A DNA stretch of 64,000 bases, from contig NZ_QKRB01000036.1 of assembly GCF_003233845.1 (NCBI RefSeq), positions 62,001-126,000 of the forward strand, read 5' to 3'. This DNA comes from Paenibacillus sambharensis (GTDB taxonomy: Bacteria; Bacillota; Bacilli; Paenibacillales; Paenibacillaceae). Shown here in pieces: positions 1 through 7,180 of the stretch. The notes beneath the pieces are model-generated. The model ran no database searches and had not been told where the DNA came from. It was given only the letters and a program-made list of their open reading frames with translations. Position numbers and translations under genes: made by a program. The first letter of the stretch is position 1. Every line of letters starts with the position of its first letter.

Positions 1-906
1 CTTAAGGCAGGCTATCAGACCAGCCTGTATGAGCTTGGAAGCACAATAGGCATGGCCAGCGATCTAAATTTCGTTGATACCAACAGCCTCCAAGTGACGA
101 TCAACACGGACTCCTGGAAGTCGATCTTTGAGACTGCGCTAATGGCAATCAAATCGGGCACTCTGTATAGCGAGGATCCGAATGACATGAATGGCAGCTT
201 CAATACCTATGAAGATTATCTCATGAGGGATCCATTCATCAGCGGCCGGGTCGCCATGATGCTGGAGGGCACTTACATGCTTAACGAGCTTAAGCAGGCG
301 TCCGACAACCTGAAGGACAAGGCGGTAGCCAACTGGGATCTTGTCACGGTGCCTGTTAACCCGCAATCACCTGATACATCGACGTATGTAAACTTCCACA
401 ATATCTTCGCTATTCATGCAAGCGCTGAAAACCGGGATGCAGCATGGGATTTCATCAAGTACATTCACAGCGATGAATATGCTCATGTCGCTTCCAAGGC
501 CAATTCCGGCAATTTCCCGATCCGCACGAAATATATCAAGGATGATGAGGGCCGGAATCTCGCTGCCTTCTATGCCTTGAAGCCGGCTCAGCCACAGATG
601 TACCGGGACTACCAAAAACTGCCTGAGATGTTTATGAGTCAGTTCTATCAGCTGTCCAACGATGAGATGAAAGCCGCCGAGGATGGCAGCAAGACCGTAA
701 GCGAAGCGCTGGAGACTCTCCAGACCAAGCTCGATAAATTGATGCTTGAGGCCAAGCAGAAGGAAGAAGCCGGTGCCGTGGATGCGGATAAGGAAGCAGG
801 CGGCGAAGCCGGCGCGGGCGACGGAGCCGGCGCGGGCGACGGAGCTGAAGCCGGAAGCACGGATGCTGCTGCCCAAGAGGGAACCCCAGCAGAAGCGGCA
901 GAATAG
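1..906 (+). CDS. Sugar-type ABC transporter solute-binding protein, C-terminal part
   Basis: The frame is open to the left edge, so this is the last 301 residues of a larger protein and its signal peptide lies outside the window. The content (LMRDPFISGRVAMMLEGTYM, then AWDFIKYIHSDEY) is typical of the C-lobe of family 1 extracellular carbohydrate-binding lipoproteins that deliver oligosaccharide to a MalFG-type permease. The last 45 or so residues form an Ala/Gly/Glu/Asp-rich low-complexity tail, partly made by an 18-bp tandem duplication at 811-846. Such a tail is unusual for the family and may be a flexible surface spacer. No permease genes follow; the gene ends at a strong terminator. Confidence 0.85.
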   Translation, partial: LKAGYQTSLYELGSTIGMASDLNFVDTNSLQVTINTDSWKSIFETALMAIKSGTLYSEDPNDMNGSFNTYEDYLMRDPFISGRVAMMLEGTYMLNELKQASDNLKDKAVANWDLVTVPVNPQSPDTSTYVNFHNIFAIHASAENRDAAWDFIKYIHSDEYAHVASKANSGNFPIRTKYIKDDEGRNLAAFYALKPAQPQMYRDYQKLPEMFMSQFYQLSNDEMKAAEDGSKTVSEALETLQTKLDKLMLEAKQKEEAGAVDADKEAGGEAGAGDGAGAGDGAEAGSTDAAAQEGTPAEAAE

Positions 907-940
907 AATACCAATTAAGCAGATTTAGATAAAAAGCAAG

Positions 941-974
941 AAAAAAAAGGGCGGGCCGCTTCGGCCCGTCCTTT
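941..974. terminator. Bidirectional intrinsic terminator
   Basis: A ten-base-pair GC-rich stem (949-958 with 962-971, loop CTT) is flanked by eight A on the left and TTT on the right. It has the better U-tract on the minus strand, where it ends the sigma-factor operon, and also closes the plus-strand binding-protein gene. Confidence 0.85.
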
Positions 975-1032
975 GTGCGTTTGCTGCCCCAAGGCAGCGT
1001 TGCTATTGACTGATGCCAGATCTTCCATTTAT

Positions 1033-1284
1033 CTATTTCCCCTCCTGCGTGTCCATAAAATTGCGGCTGAATGCCGTGTAGTCCGGTATGCCCGACAGGT
1101 CGTAATCCTGTACCTTGCGGATAATCAGCTCGATAAGATTCTGTTCCAGATCGTCCTGGTGGTCAGGCTTCATAGACTTCCTCGCCGCCCGGATTGCGGG
1201 CAGCAGCATCGTTATGATGTCCTGCATTGCCTCTTCATCACCGGCCTGTGCCAGCTTTACCAGTTCATAAAGTTCCTTCTCCAT
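1033..1284 (-). CDS. RsoA-like helix-turn-helix protein (sigma region 2-like subunit)
   Basis: An 83-residue protein with the pattern LVKLAQAGDEEAMQDIITML followed by DDLEQNLIELIIRKVQDYDL, which resembles the helix-turn-helix/sigma region 2 domain of small co-sigma proteins such as RsoA (YvrHa) of Bacillus subtilis. RsoA works with SigO as a two-piece sigma factor. Here the gene is third in a tight operon with a region 4-like sigma protein and a YvrJ protein, the same trio as the sigO-rsoA-yvrJ locus. The start follows GGAGAGGAG and lies one base after the YvrJ stop codon, so translation is probably coupled. The role is inferred from size, motif and neighbourhood. It could instead be a small mobile-element regulator of the same fold. 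Confidence 0.65.
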   Translation of the reverse strand: MEKELYELVKLAQAGDEEAMQDIITMLLPAIRAARKSMKPDHQDDLEQNLIELIIRKVQDYDLSGIPDYTAFSRNFMDTQEGK

Positions 1285-1285
1285 A

Positions 1286-1456
1286 TTACTCCTCTCCCGC
1301 TTGGTTCTTCATCGCTTCCGATAACCGGGCAATCGTTGCCGACAAAATATCCAGCTTCTTCTCGAAGCGAATCAGCAGATAGCTGGTTACAGCTATCGGA
1401 AAGCCCACCTGGCTGATTGCAGCAAGCAAGTAGGCGATTGGCTGTTCAGTGTCCAT
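1286..1456 (-). CDS. YvrJ family small membrane protein
   Basis: A 56-residue protein with the core ISQVGFPIAVTSYLLIRFEK, characteristic of the YvrJ family: one short membrane segment followed by an amphipathic helix ending in charged residues. Its start overlaps the upstream sigma gene by 11 bases and follows AAGGAGAGAGG. YvrJ function is unknown; some family members sit near phage holins, others, as in B. subtilis, in the sigO-rsoA locus. Sitting between the two presumed sigma subunits suggests that it belongs to the same regulatory unit, perhaps as a membrane anchor or sensor. That last point is inference. Confidence 0.8.
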   Translation of the reverse strand: MDTEQPIAYLLAAISQVGFPIAVTSYLLIRFEKKLDILSATIARLSEAMKNQAGEE

Positions 1457-2069
1457 TCCTCTCTCTCCTTCCTGTCATTGCCTGCCGCAATTTACTCAGC
1501 GCAAGCCTTCTCGTTTTGGATATTGATTGAGGCGAGACACCCAGCATTTGCGCTGCTTCGATATCCCGATAACTTAAGGCATAGCACAGCGTTGTAATTA
1601 GCTTCTGCTTATTGGTAAGCGAAGCAAAGGCATCGGCCAGGCGTTCATTCGTCAAGCTGTTGTGAAAGGCTTCTGGATCGTAGACCGCTTGGCTTGCTTC
1701 AGCTGAAGATGGTGCCTGGCTGTTCTGGAACAGCTCGCCTATCGGCGGGGCTCCTTCCTCTTTGGCAGATGGACAGTCATACAGGAGGGGCTGAACCGTA
1801 TCACGGCGGCGGCAGCTTCGCTGCTGGTCAATCGTCGCATACTTAACAGTCGAAACCATGTACTTCAAGAACCTTATACGAAAGAAGTGCCGGCGGAACG
1901 ACTGCTCCAGCTCTCGTCTGCTCTCTGCATCTCCATCCATCGCTCTCAAGAGAAGACCCACCCTCGACTCATCCTGAAAGAAGCCTGCCACAATCCGGTT
2001 CGCCAGAAGGGCTGGGTGTGCCTCGCAGTAACGCCGGAATCTCTGCTGCTGAACGTCAGTAATCATCAT
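1446..2069 (-). CDS. SigO-like RNA polymerase sigma factor subunit (region 4)
   Basis: 207 residues. The C-terminal third (LADAFASLTNKQKLITTLCY, then YRDIEAAQMLGVSPQSISKT) is a sigma region 4 helix-turn-helix for -35 recognition. The N-terminal half (FRRHFFRIRFLKYMVSTVKY) lacks an ordinary region 2 with its DNA-melting aromatic cluster. This split fits SigO of B. subtilis, which needs RsoA to supply region 2 functions. The first ATG is preceded by AAGGAGG. The YvrJ and RsoA-like genes follow with 11-base overlap and 1-base spacing. A dyad resembling an SOS box lies about 47 bases upstream. Confidence 0.7.
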   Translation of the reverse strand: MMITDVQQQRFRRYCEAHPALLANRIVAGFFQDESRVGLLLRAMDGDAESRRELEQSFRRHFFRIRFLKYMVSTVKYATIDQQRSCRRRDTVQPLLYDCPSAKEEGAPPIGELFQNSQAPSSAEASQAVYDPEAFHNSLTNERLADAFASLTNKQKLITTLCYALSYRDIEAAQMLGVSPQSISKTRRLALSKLRQAMTGRRERNGH

Positions 2070-2115
2070 GTATCCCTCCTTATCTGCTTATTATCGCTGA
2101 AAATACAACCAATTT

Positions 2116-2131
2116 AGGAACATGTGTTCCT
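2116..2131 (-). promoter_or_regulatory. LexA-like dyad (GAAC-N4-GTTC) upstream of split sigma operon
   Basis: AGGAACATGTGTTCCT has seven-base perfect arms around TG. The core GAACATGTGTTC matches the Gram-positive SOS box GAAC-RNRY-GTTC, though the flanks are G and C rather than the usual C and G. An alternative reading is an ECF-like -35 element (GGAAC) for autoregulation by the sigma factor itself. Confidence 0.4.
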
Positions 2132-2142
2132 GTTTTTGGGGG

Positions 2143-2170
2143 TAAAAAACGATCTCCCGCAAGAGACCGT
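2143..2170 (-). terminator. Intrinsic terminator after the 348-residue protein gene
   Basis: On the minus strand an eight-pair stem (2163-2170 with 2149-2156, one G-U) is followed by six T. It separates this gene from the sigma operon. Confidence 0.7.
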
Positions 2171-2265
2171 TGATACCCGTCTTCCTATTATCTCACAAGT
2201 CTTCGCCAGTTGATCAGCTTTCCTAAAGGAACGCAGCCCTGCCCAAAGGCCGCGTCCTCGGTCTG

Positions 2266-3312
2266 CTACACCGGCCGGGCGCCGATAACCAGCGGTGTAG
2301 TGGACATAGCCGGCACTACAACAAAGAAGAAAACCTCCGCTGTCTGGCCCGGATTAATTACCCCTGTAGAGATCATATCTACATAGGTGCCGCCTGGAAC
2401 CCAGTTGTGTGCCAGTGAAACGCCGGCCATATTAACGAAAGGGAACGTATGGAAGCCTGCTTCCCTTCCCATGTAAATGTTAAAGCTGCGTGCTGTAGAG
2501 AAGCTGTTCTTGATCCGCATGGTGACGGCATGCTGCTGCCCGTAGCCGCCGTCAAGCAGCCCTGTCACATTCTTATTCGTACTGGTCGCCGGTGCCGGGT
2601 CTACAATGAGCGGAAGATCATCGGTGCCAAATATGCCGGGGTACTGGGCTGAGCCTAGAATTTTGAAAGCTATTCCGTCCGTGGTAGTTGGTGCAATCGT
2701 GTCAAAGGTCATCGTGTTGTAGTAAGTCGCGCCCTTGCCCCTTCTCATTGAAGGGCTTCTGGTGTCAGCATAAGCTGTCCCGCCGCCAGAGTTCGTTCTC
2801 CAGGTCAGGTCGAAGAACAGGGCAGAGGCCGCCGCCCCGGTACTGCTGTTGGTGACATTGGTTCGTGCCACCATACCAAAGTTGTTATCAGCCGGCACAC
2901 TCTGCTGGAACAACGTTCCGTAACCCAGAGGATTGATTGTAATTGACTTGGGGCTTGTGGTGGCAAAATATCTCTTCCACGCCTCAGTATCCGGGCTTCC
3001 CTTATAGTTAGTCAGTCCGTAATTCGTGGATGTAACCGTAATGGGATAGCTGTTCGGATTGTGAATCAGCAGCGCATGATTAATGGTGACTCCCGTTACG
3101 TTATGATGCCACAGGTAGACAAGCCCTGCCCCGGTAACCGTATCACGGTTCAGGAACTTGCCCGCATCTGCGAGATCCTGGAGTCCAACATCCTCGGGGT
3201 TATCCGAGTAGAATACATACCCGCCTCCCTTGTACACGGTTGTGCCTGCCGTTCTTCCTGCAAAAGACGGATTTCTGGACGCTCTTGTCCCGTTCTGAAT
3301 CAAGGTTGCCAT
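2266..3312 (-). CDS. Protein of unknown function, Ser/Thr/Gly-rich, probably beta-structured
   Basis: 348 residues from the ATG that follows AAAGGAGTGGTAGCA; the longer reading frame upstream lacks a ribosome site and is rejected. There is no signal peptide or membrane segment. The sequence is rich in Thr, Asn, Gly and aromatic residues with many short beta-like stretches (ATTSPKSITINPLGYGTLFQ, RIKNSFSTARSFNIYMGREA), suggesting a beta-sandwich surface or spore-layer protein. I do not recognise the family. It lies beside, but on its own transcript from, the split sigma operon and could be a target of that sigma factor; that is only positional inference. Confidence 0.75.
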   Translation of the reverse strand: MATLIQNGTRASRNPSFAGRTAGTTVYKGGGYVFYSDNPEDVGLQDLADAGKFLNRDTVTGAGLVYLWHHNVTGVTINHALLIHNPNSYPITVTSTNYGLTNYKGSPDTEAWKRYFATTSPKSITINPLGYGTLFQQSVPADNNFGMVARTNVTNSSTGAAASALFFDLTWRTNSGGGTAYADTRSPSMRRGKGATYYNTMTFDTIAPTTTDGIAFKILGSAQYPGIFGTDDLPLIVDPAPATSTNKNVTGLLDGGYGQQHAVTMRIKNSFSTARSFNIYMGREAGFHTFPFVNMAGVSLAHNWVPGGTYVDMISTGVINPGQTAEVFFFVVVPAMSTTPLVIGARPV

Positions 3313-3462
3313 TGCTACCACTCCTTTGGCCTTCGTAATGTGAAGCAGCCGGCGGTTCTTGACCTTGCTGTCTGCCTCTTGTGCTGCTTCTACTATATAA
3401 AGTGGCGGAGCGTACCCGAAAAACAACCTTCTATATGAATTATCTCACTCCATGCAAGATGA

Positions 3463-4254
3463 TTATTGCAGCCTCATCCGGGCAATAAAACGCTCCATCA
3501 GCAGCGGCAGTGAGATCAGTATGGGCGGATCATCAATCTGCGGCGGATACAGCACCACATGCTGATCGGGAACAGGCTCTCCCGGCCGGACAATCACCGG
3601 CTGTCTGGAACGGGTTCGCAGTGTTGAATAAGGGAGAAGCGCATCCACTGCCCCCATCCCCCAGGAGATGCAAGTGGCCATTAGATAATAGGTTCCGGGC
3701 TGGACATGGTTTAACTGAAACTCTCCTGTACCGGCAATAAGCGTTCCCCGGCGGGGGATGCCCTCTGGGATAGGCTTATCAAACAAGCCTATTAGTGTAA
3801 CGCCTCCCTCACAGGGAACCGCTGTGGATACGGTGCCCTTAACGGCACCTTCATCGGTTCGCGTCAGTAAAGCAGAAGCCCAGTGGGTTGATTGCTTAAG
3901 GAGTGCAATATTAGTGTCTGCCTGCTGCGGCGAATTCCTGAACTCCGAGGGCGTCATGCCAACACGCTGGGTGAACCGGGTTGTGAAGGTTCCCAGACTC
4001 TGCTGGCCGATCTCCAGACTGATGTCGCGGATGGTCAGGTTCGTCTGCAGCAGCAGATCCTTCGCCCTCTGCAGGCGCAGAGATGAAACGTAATACTGGG
4101 GTGTTAAACCCGTATAAGCCTTGAAGATACGTGTAAAGTGATAGGGACTGTATGCGGCATAAGCAGCCAGCTGACCTAGACTCAGCGGGTCGCACAGATG
4201 CTCTTGGATGTAGGAGATAACAGCTTCCATTTCCGCAGCTTTCACTACCGCCAC
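3463..4254 (-). CDS. AraC family transcriptional regulator with C-terminal effector-type domain
   Basis: 263 residues. The N-terminal 105 residues are an AraC/XylS double helix-turn-helix (SLGQLAAYAAYSPYHFTRIF, then the second HTH ending in FTTRFTQRVGMTPSEFR). This order, DNA-binding domain first, is that of the SoxS/MarA/Rob group. The remaining 150 residues (TLIGLFDKPIPEGIPRRGTL) look like a compact beta-rich domain with a carboxypeptidase-regulatory or transthyretin-like feel. No effector can be named. It stands alone on the minus strand, divergent from the MerR gene. Confidence 0.85.
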   Translation of the reverse strand: MAVVKAAEMEAVISYIQEHLCDPLSLGQLAAYAAYSPYHFTRIFKAYTGLTPQYYVSSLRLQRAKDLLLQTNLTIRDISLEIGQQSLGTFTTRFTQRVGMTPSEFRNSPQQADTNIALLKQSTHWASALLTRTDEGAVKGTVSTAVPCEGGVTLIGLFDKPIPEGIPRRGTLIAGTGEFQLNHVQPGTYYLMATCISWGMGAVDALLPYSTLRTRSRQPVIVRPGEPVPDQHVVLYPPQIDDPPILISLPLLMERFIARMRLQ

Positions 4255-4442
4255 GCCTCCCTGCAGCTTGAATATTGCTGCCTCTTAGGCAGCTTACAAG
4301 ACCCTGTCGCAAGTCTAGTTATACGAACATATGTACCCATTTATACTACCATATCTAAGCTTTCTTGGGAACCACAACCTCCACTGTTTAACGCCGATTT
4401 TAACGAGGTAACCTTACCTCCCGCTAATGCGCAAAAAATAAC

Positions 4443-4473
4443 TTGCACCTACAGCAGCTGTAGGTTTTATGAT
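4443..4473 (+). promoter_or_regulatory. MerR-type promoter and operator, 19-bp spacer
   Basis: A -35 TTGCAC (4443-4448) and a -10 TATGAT (4468-4473) are separated by 19 bases, longer than the normal 17. The spacer holds a perfect inverted repeat: ACCTACAGC, one A, then GCTGTAGGT (4447-4465). This is the classic arrangement by which MerR proteins untwist and activate an over-long promoter. It drives the MerR gene itself and the hydrolase behind it. Confidence 0.85.
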
Positions 4474-4497
4474 TAACTGCATAAGGGAGGTGCGAGG

Positions 4498-5295
4498 ATG
4501 AACAATACGACAAAGGAAATGAAGAATGAAACCTATTCCATTGGTGAGTTTGCTTCCAAGACGGGGGTGCCCATACGTACGCTGCATTATTATGACGAGA
4601 CGGGAGTTTTCAGGCCTGCGAAGCGGCCGGGCTCCGGACATCGGATTTATACAACCCAAGACATCTCGGCCCTTCAGCAGGTGCTGAGCCTCAAGTTTCT
4701 CGGCTTCAGCCTGGAGCAAATCCGGCAGACCTTGTATCACTCGGGACGCACGGTAAGCCTGAGCGAAACCCTCCGCCTGCACAGACAGGCGCTGGAAGCA
4801 CGGAAGGCTGAAATCGAAGCTTCTCTCCAGGCTGTAAACCGGACTCTGAAGGTTCTGGATGAGGAAGGCGAAGCAGACAGCACACTGCTGTTCAGTCTGA
4901 TCCGCAACATTCAGCTGGAGAAGCAGCAGCGCGAATGGCTGGAGCAGCAGATCAGCCTGCCGCCCGGCAGTAAGCTGAACAGCACTACACAGGAGCAGCT
5001 CGACAAGCAGTTTGTCCAGCTCGTGAAGGAGATTAGGCGGTTAACCGGCAGGCCGTACGAAGATCCCGAAACCGCCAAGCTGGTGAAAGATTATATGCAG
5101 CTGATTCATGAGCTTGTGGGCAGGGAAGGAACACTTGCCTTGACAGAGGTTCCTCAGGATGAGATTGACAAGCTGGAGGGCATGTTTCACACCCCCTATT
5201 CCGACGAGGAAACAGCATGGATGCAGGGGGCAATTGCCCATTATGCGGCAGAACACGGTCTGACTCCAGGCGAAGGAGGCGGCCCGGTTGAATGA
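4498..5295 (+). CDS. MerR family transcriptional regulator
   Basis: 265 residues. A winged helix-turn-helix starts near residue 12 (YSIGEFASKTGVPIRTLHYY) with the usual DETGVFRPAKR wing, followed by a dimerisation coiled coil (about 85-125). The C-terminal 120 residues are the ligand-sensing part, helical, without a Cys cluster for metal. Thus it is more like drug- or stress-sensing members (TipA/BmrR style) than metal sensors. It follows its own 19-bp-spacer operator, and GGGAGGTGCGAGG supplies the ribosome site. The alpha/beta hydrolase overlaps its 3' end by eight bases, so the two are co-transcribed. Confidence 0.9.
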   Translation: MNNTTKEMKNETYSIGEFASKTGVPIRTLHYYDETGVFRPAKRPGSGHRIYTTQDISALQQVLSLKFLGFSLEQIRQTLYHSGRTVSLSETLRLHRQALEARKAEIEASLQAVNRTLKVLDEEGEADSTLLFSLIRNIQLEKQQREWLEQQISLPPGSKLNSTTQEQLDKQFVQLVKEIRRLTGRPYEDPETAKLVKDYMQLIHELVGREGTLALTEVPQDEIDKLEGMFHTPYSDEETAWMQGAIAHYAAEHGLTPGEGGGPVE

Positions 5296-6169
5296 CAGCT
5301 GCCTTATGCTCAGGCTGCGCGATGGACGAAGCCTGGCTTACACGGAGAACGGGACCCCTGACGGCTATCCTATTCTCCTGTTCCACGGCACTCCCGGCAG
5401 CCGGGTCTGGTTTACGGAAGCGGACGATACTGCCCTCCGTCTTGGATGCCGCCTGATCGCCTTTGACCGTCCTGGCTATGGACGCTCAGACCCCAAGCCG
5501 GGACGGACCGTGCTGGATTGGGCGGATGATACGGCAGAGGCTGCAGCACAGCTTGGGCTTGGCGAGTACTCCGTGCTCGGCGTCTCAGGCGGAGGCGCGT
5601 ACGCCGCCGCGTGCGCATACAAGGCTCTCCCCGGCCTCCGGTCTGCCGCCATGGCCGCGAGCGTCGCCCCCTTCCGCAGGGGCAGGCCCCCGGCCAGCAT
5701 GGAGAAGGCCAACCAGCTCGCATTCATACTGAGCAGGTATACCCCCTGGCTGATGAAATGGTCGTTGAACGCACAGATTAAACTGATGGATGGGCAGCCC
5801 GAGAAGTTCAAGCAGCTGCTTAAGACCGGCAACAAGCATCTGTCTGATTGGGACCGCGCTCATCTTCAGACAGAGGAGCAGCTTGAAGGTATCCTGCGGC
5901 ATCTGCGCGAGGCCTACCGGCAGGGGCCATATGAAGGGATTAGCGAGCCTGTCCTCCTGTCCCGGCATTGGGGCTTCGAGCTGTCCGAGCTGAAGGTACC
6001 CGTGTGGGTCTATCACGGAGCGGAAGACCGCATGGCGCCCTGCGCAGAGATGCTGGAAGCAGCCAGACAGATACCCGATTGCCGGGTAACAGTGGTGCCT
6101 GGGGCCGGACACTTCCTGACCGAAGACCAACAGACCTGGGAAGCGATCCTGTCGGCTCTGCGACACTAG
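5288..6169 (+). CDS. Alpha/beta hydrolase
   Basis: 293 residues from a TTG start that overlaps the MerR stop codon and follows AAGGAGG at good spacing. It shows the alpha/beta-hydrolase core: oxyanion HGTPGS near 33-38, nucleophile elbow GVSGGG with Ser100, acid Asp247 in GAEDRM, and His275 in GAGHFL. The HGTPGSR form is common in the general hydrolase group of Bacillota and actinobacteria, with substrate unknown (esters, lactones or epoxides). Co-transcription with a MerR regulator suggests induction by a small hydrophobic compound that this enzyme might act on; that is inference. Confidence 0.88.
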   Translation: MNDSCLMLRLRDGRSLAYTENGTPDGYPILLFHGTPGSRVWFTEADDTALRLGCRLIAFDRPGYGRSDPKPGRTVLDWADDTAEAAAQLGLGEYSVLGVSGGGAYAAACAYKALPGLRSAAMAASVAPFRRGRPPASMEKANQLAFILSRYTPWLMKWSLNAQIKLMDGQPEKFKQLLKTGNKHLSDWDRAHLQTEEQLEGILRHLREAYRQGPYEGISEPVLLSRHWGFELSELKVPVWVYHGAEDRMAPCAEMLEAARQIPDCRVTVVPGAGHFLTEDQQTWEAILSALRH

Positions 6170-6193
6170 GAACAGTTCACAGACAGAACCTAT

Positions 6194-6988
6194 TCAGCTT
6201 AACCCCCGAAATTCCGTCCTGAGAATGGACATAATAATCAGGGACTCATATTTATCATCCCGGAGAACCGAATCACGCAGCGTTCCTTCCACGGTGAAGC
6301 CCGATGAGCGGTATACGTTTCGAGCCCTCAGGTTAAAATCCTTAACATCCAGCCATATACGGTGAACGCTCGTATTTGCAAACAGCCATTCGACAATAAG
6401 CCGGATGGCTTCTTTGCCATAGCCCTTGCCCTGAGCCTTCAGCGCAATCCTTGTCAGACACGCCGACCGGTTAGGATCATGAAGCCCGTTTACAATAAGG
6501 TACCCGGCCAGGCTTCCATCTGCATCTTCAATGATCAGATGAAGCGCATCCGGGTCAGACAATGCTTCAATATGCTGCTCCCTGGTCCACTGGCTTATGA
6601 ACGGCGTATGAGCCGGGTCCCGCTCGATGTAGAGAACCTGGAACAGATCATCCGGCTCGGTGCGGCGGAGGGTAATCCGGTCCGACGCTGTCAGGACATC
6701 CTTAGTCATTGGCTGACCAAATGAAATCCGCTGCGGCAGGTCTCCTTCCCGGAAGCGGTTATAAGCACTGATCATATCGGGTACCTGTTCAACCGTCAGA
6801 ATCATACCATCAACCATCCCCTTCATCACTTCCAGCTTGTCCGCAGCGATTCTGCTTAATGATTCCTCCGATAGGTCCGGCAGACGTATTCCTGCAAAAC
6901 TCTCAATGCTGCGATGAGCCTGATCACGGTTCTTGCCCGGCAGACGCTTCAGCTGCGCTGCAATATGCTGAACCAGTTCTTTTGACAT
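6194..6988 (-). CDS. GNAT family N-acetyltransferase with N-terminal helical extension
   Basis: 264 residues. From about residue 100 it is a RimJ/RimL-type GNAT domain (ITLRRTEPDDLFQVLYIERD, acetyl-CoA loop KAQGKGYGKEAIR, then NLRARNVYRSSGFTVEGTLR). The first 95 residues are a separate helical module (MSKELVQHIAAQLKRLPGK) unrelated to GNAT. It may serve dimerisation or target binding. The ATG follows GGGGAGG. Substrate is not predictable; protein N-termini, amino acids or aminoglycosides are all possible. It is convergent with the hydrolase gene. Confidence 0.85.
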   Translation of the reverse strand: MSKELVQHIAAQLKRLPGKNRDQAHRSIESFAGIRLPDLSEESLSRIAADKLEVMKGMVDGMILTVEQVPDMISAYNRFREGDLPQRISFGQPMTKDVLTASDRITLRRTEPDDLFQVLYIERDPAHTPFISQWTREQHIEALSDPDALHLIIEDADGSLAGYLIVNGLHDPNRSACLTRIALKAQGKGYGKEAIRLIVEWLFANTSVHRIWLDVKDFNLRARNVYRSSGFTVEGTLRDSVLRDDKYESLIIMSILRTEFRGLS

Positions 6989-7180
6989 AACTCCATAACC
7001 TCCCCATATCCCCCAGCTAAGATGAATTCATAGTACTGAAAGATGCCAAATTTAGGACTCACTCGTCTTAGAGGTATTATATACCATCCTGGTGGAGACA
7101 GGTCTCGCCTATGCACATGGTGAAGCTGCTTTTTCACTTGGGAGGCTATGTTTTACAAGAGAGCTTAGGAGGAAAAACGT

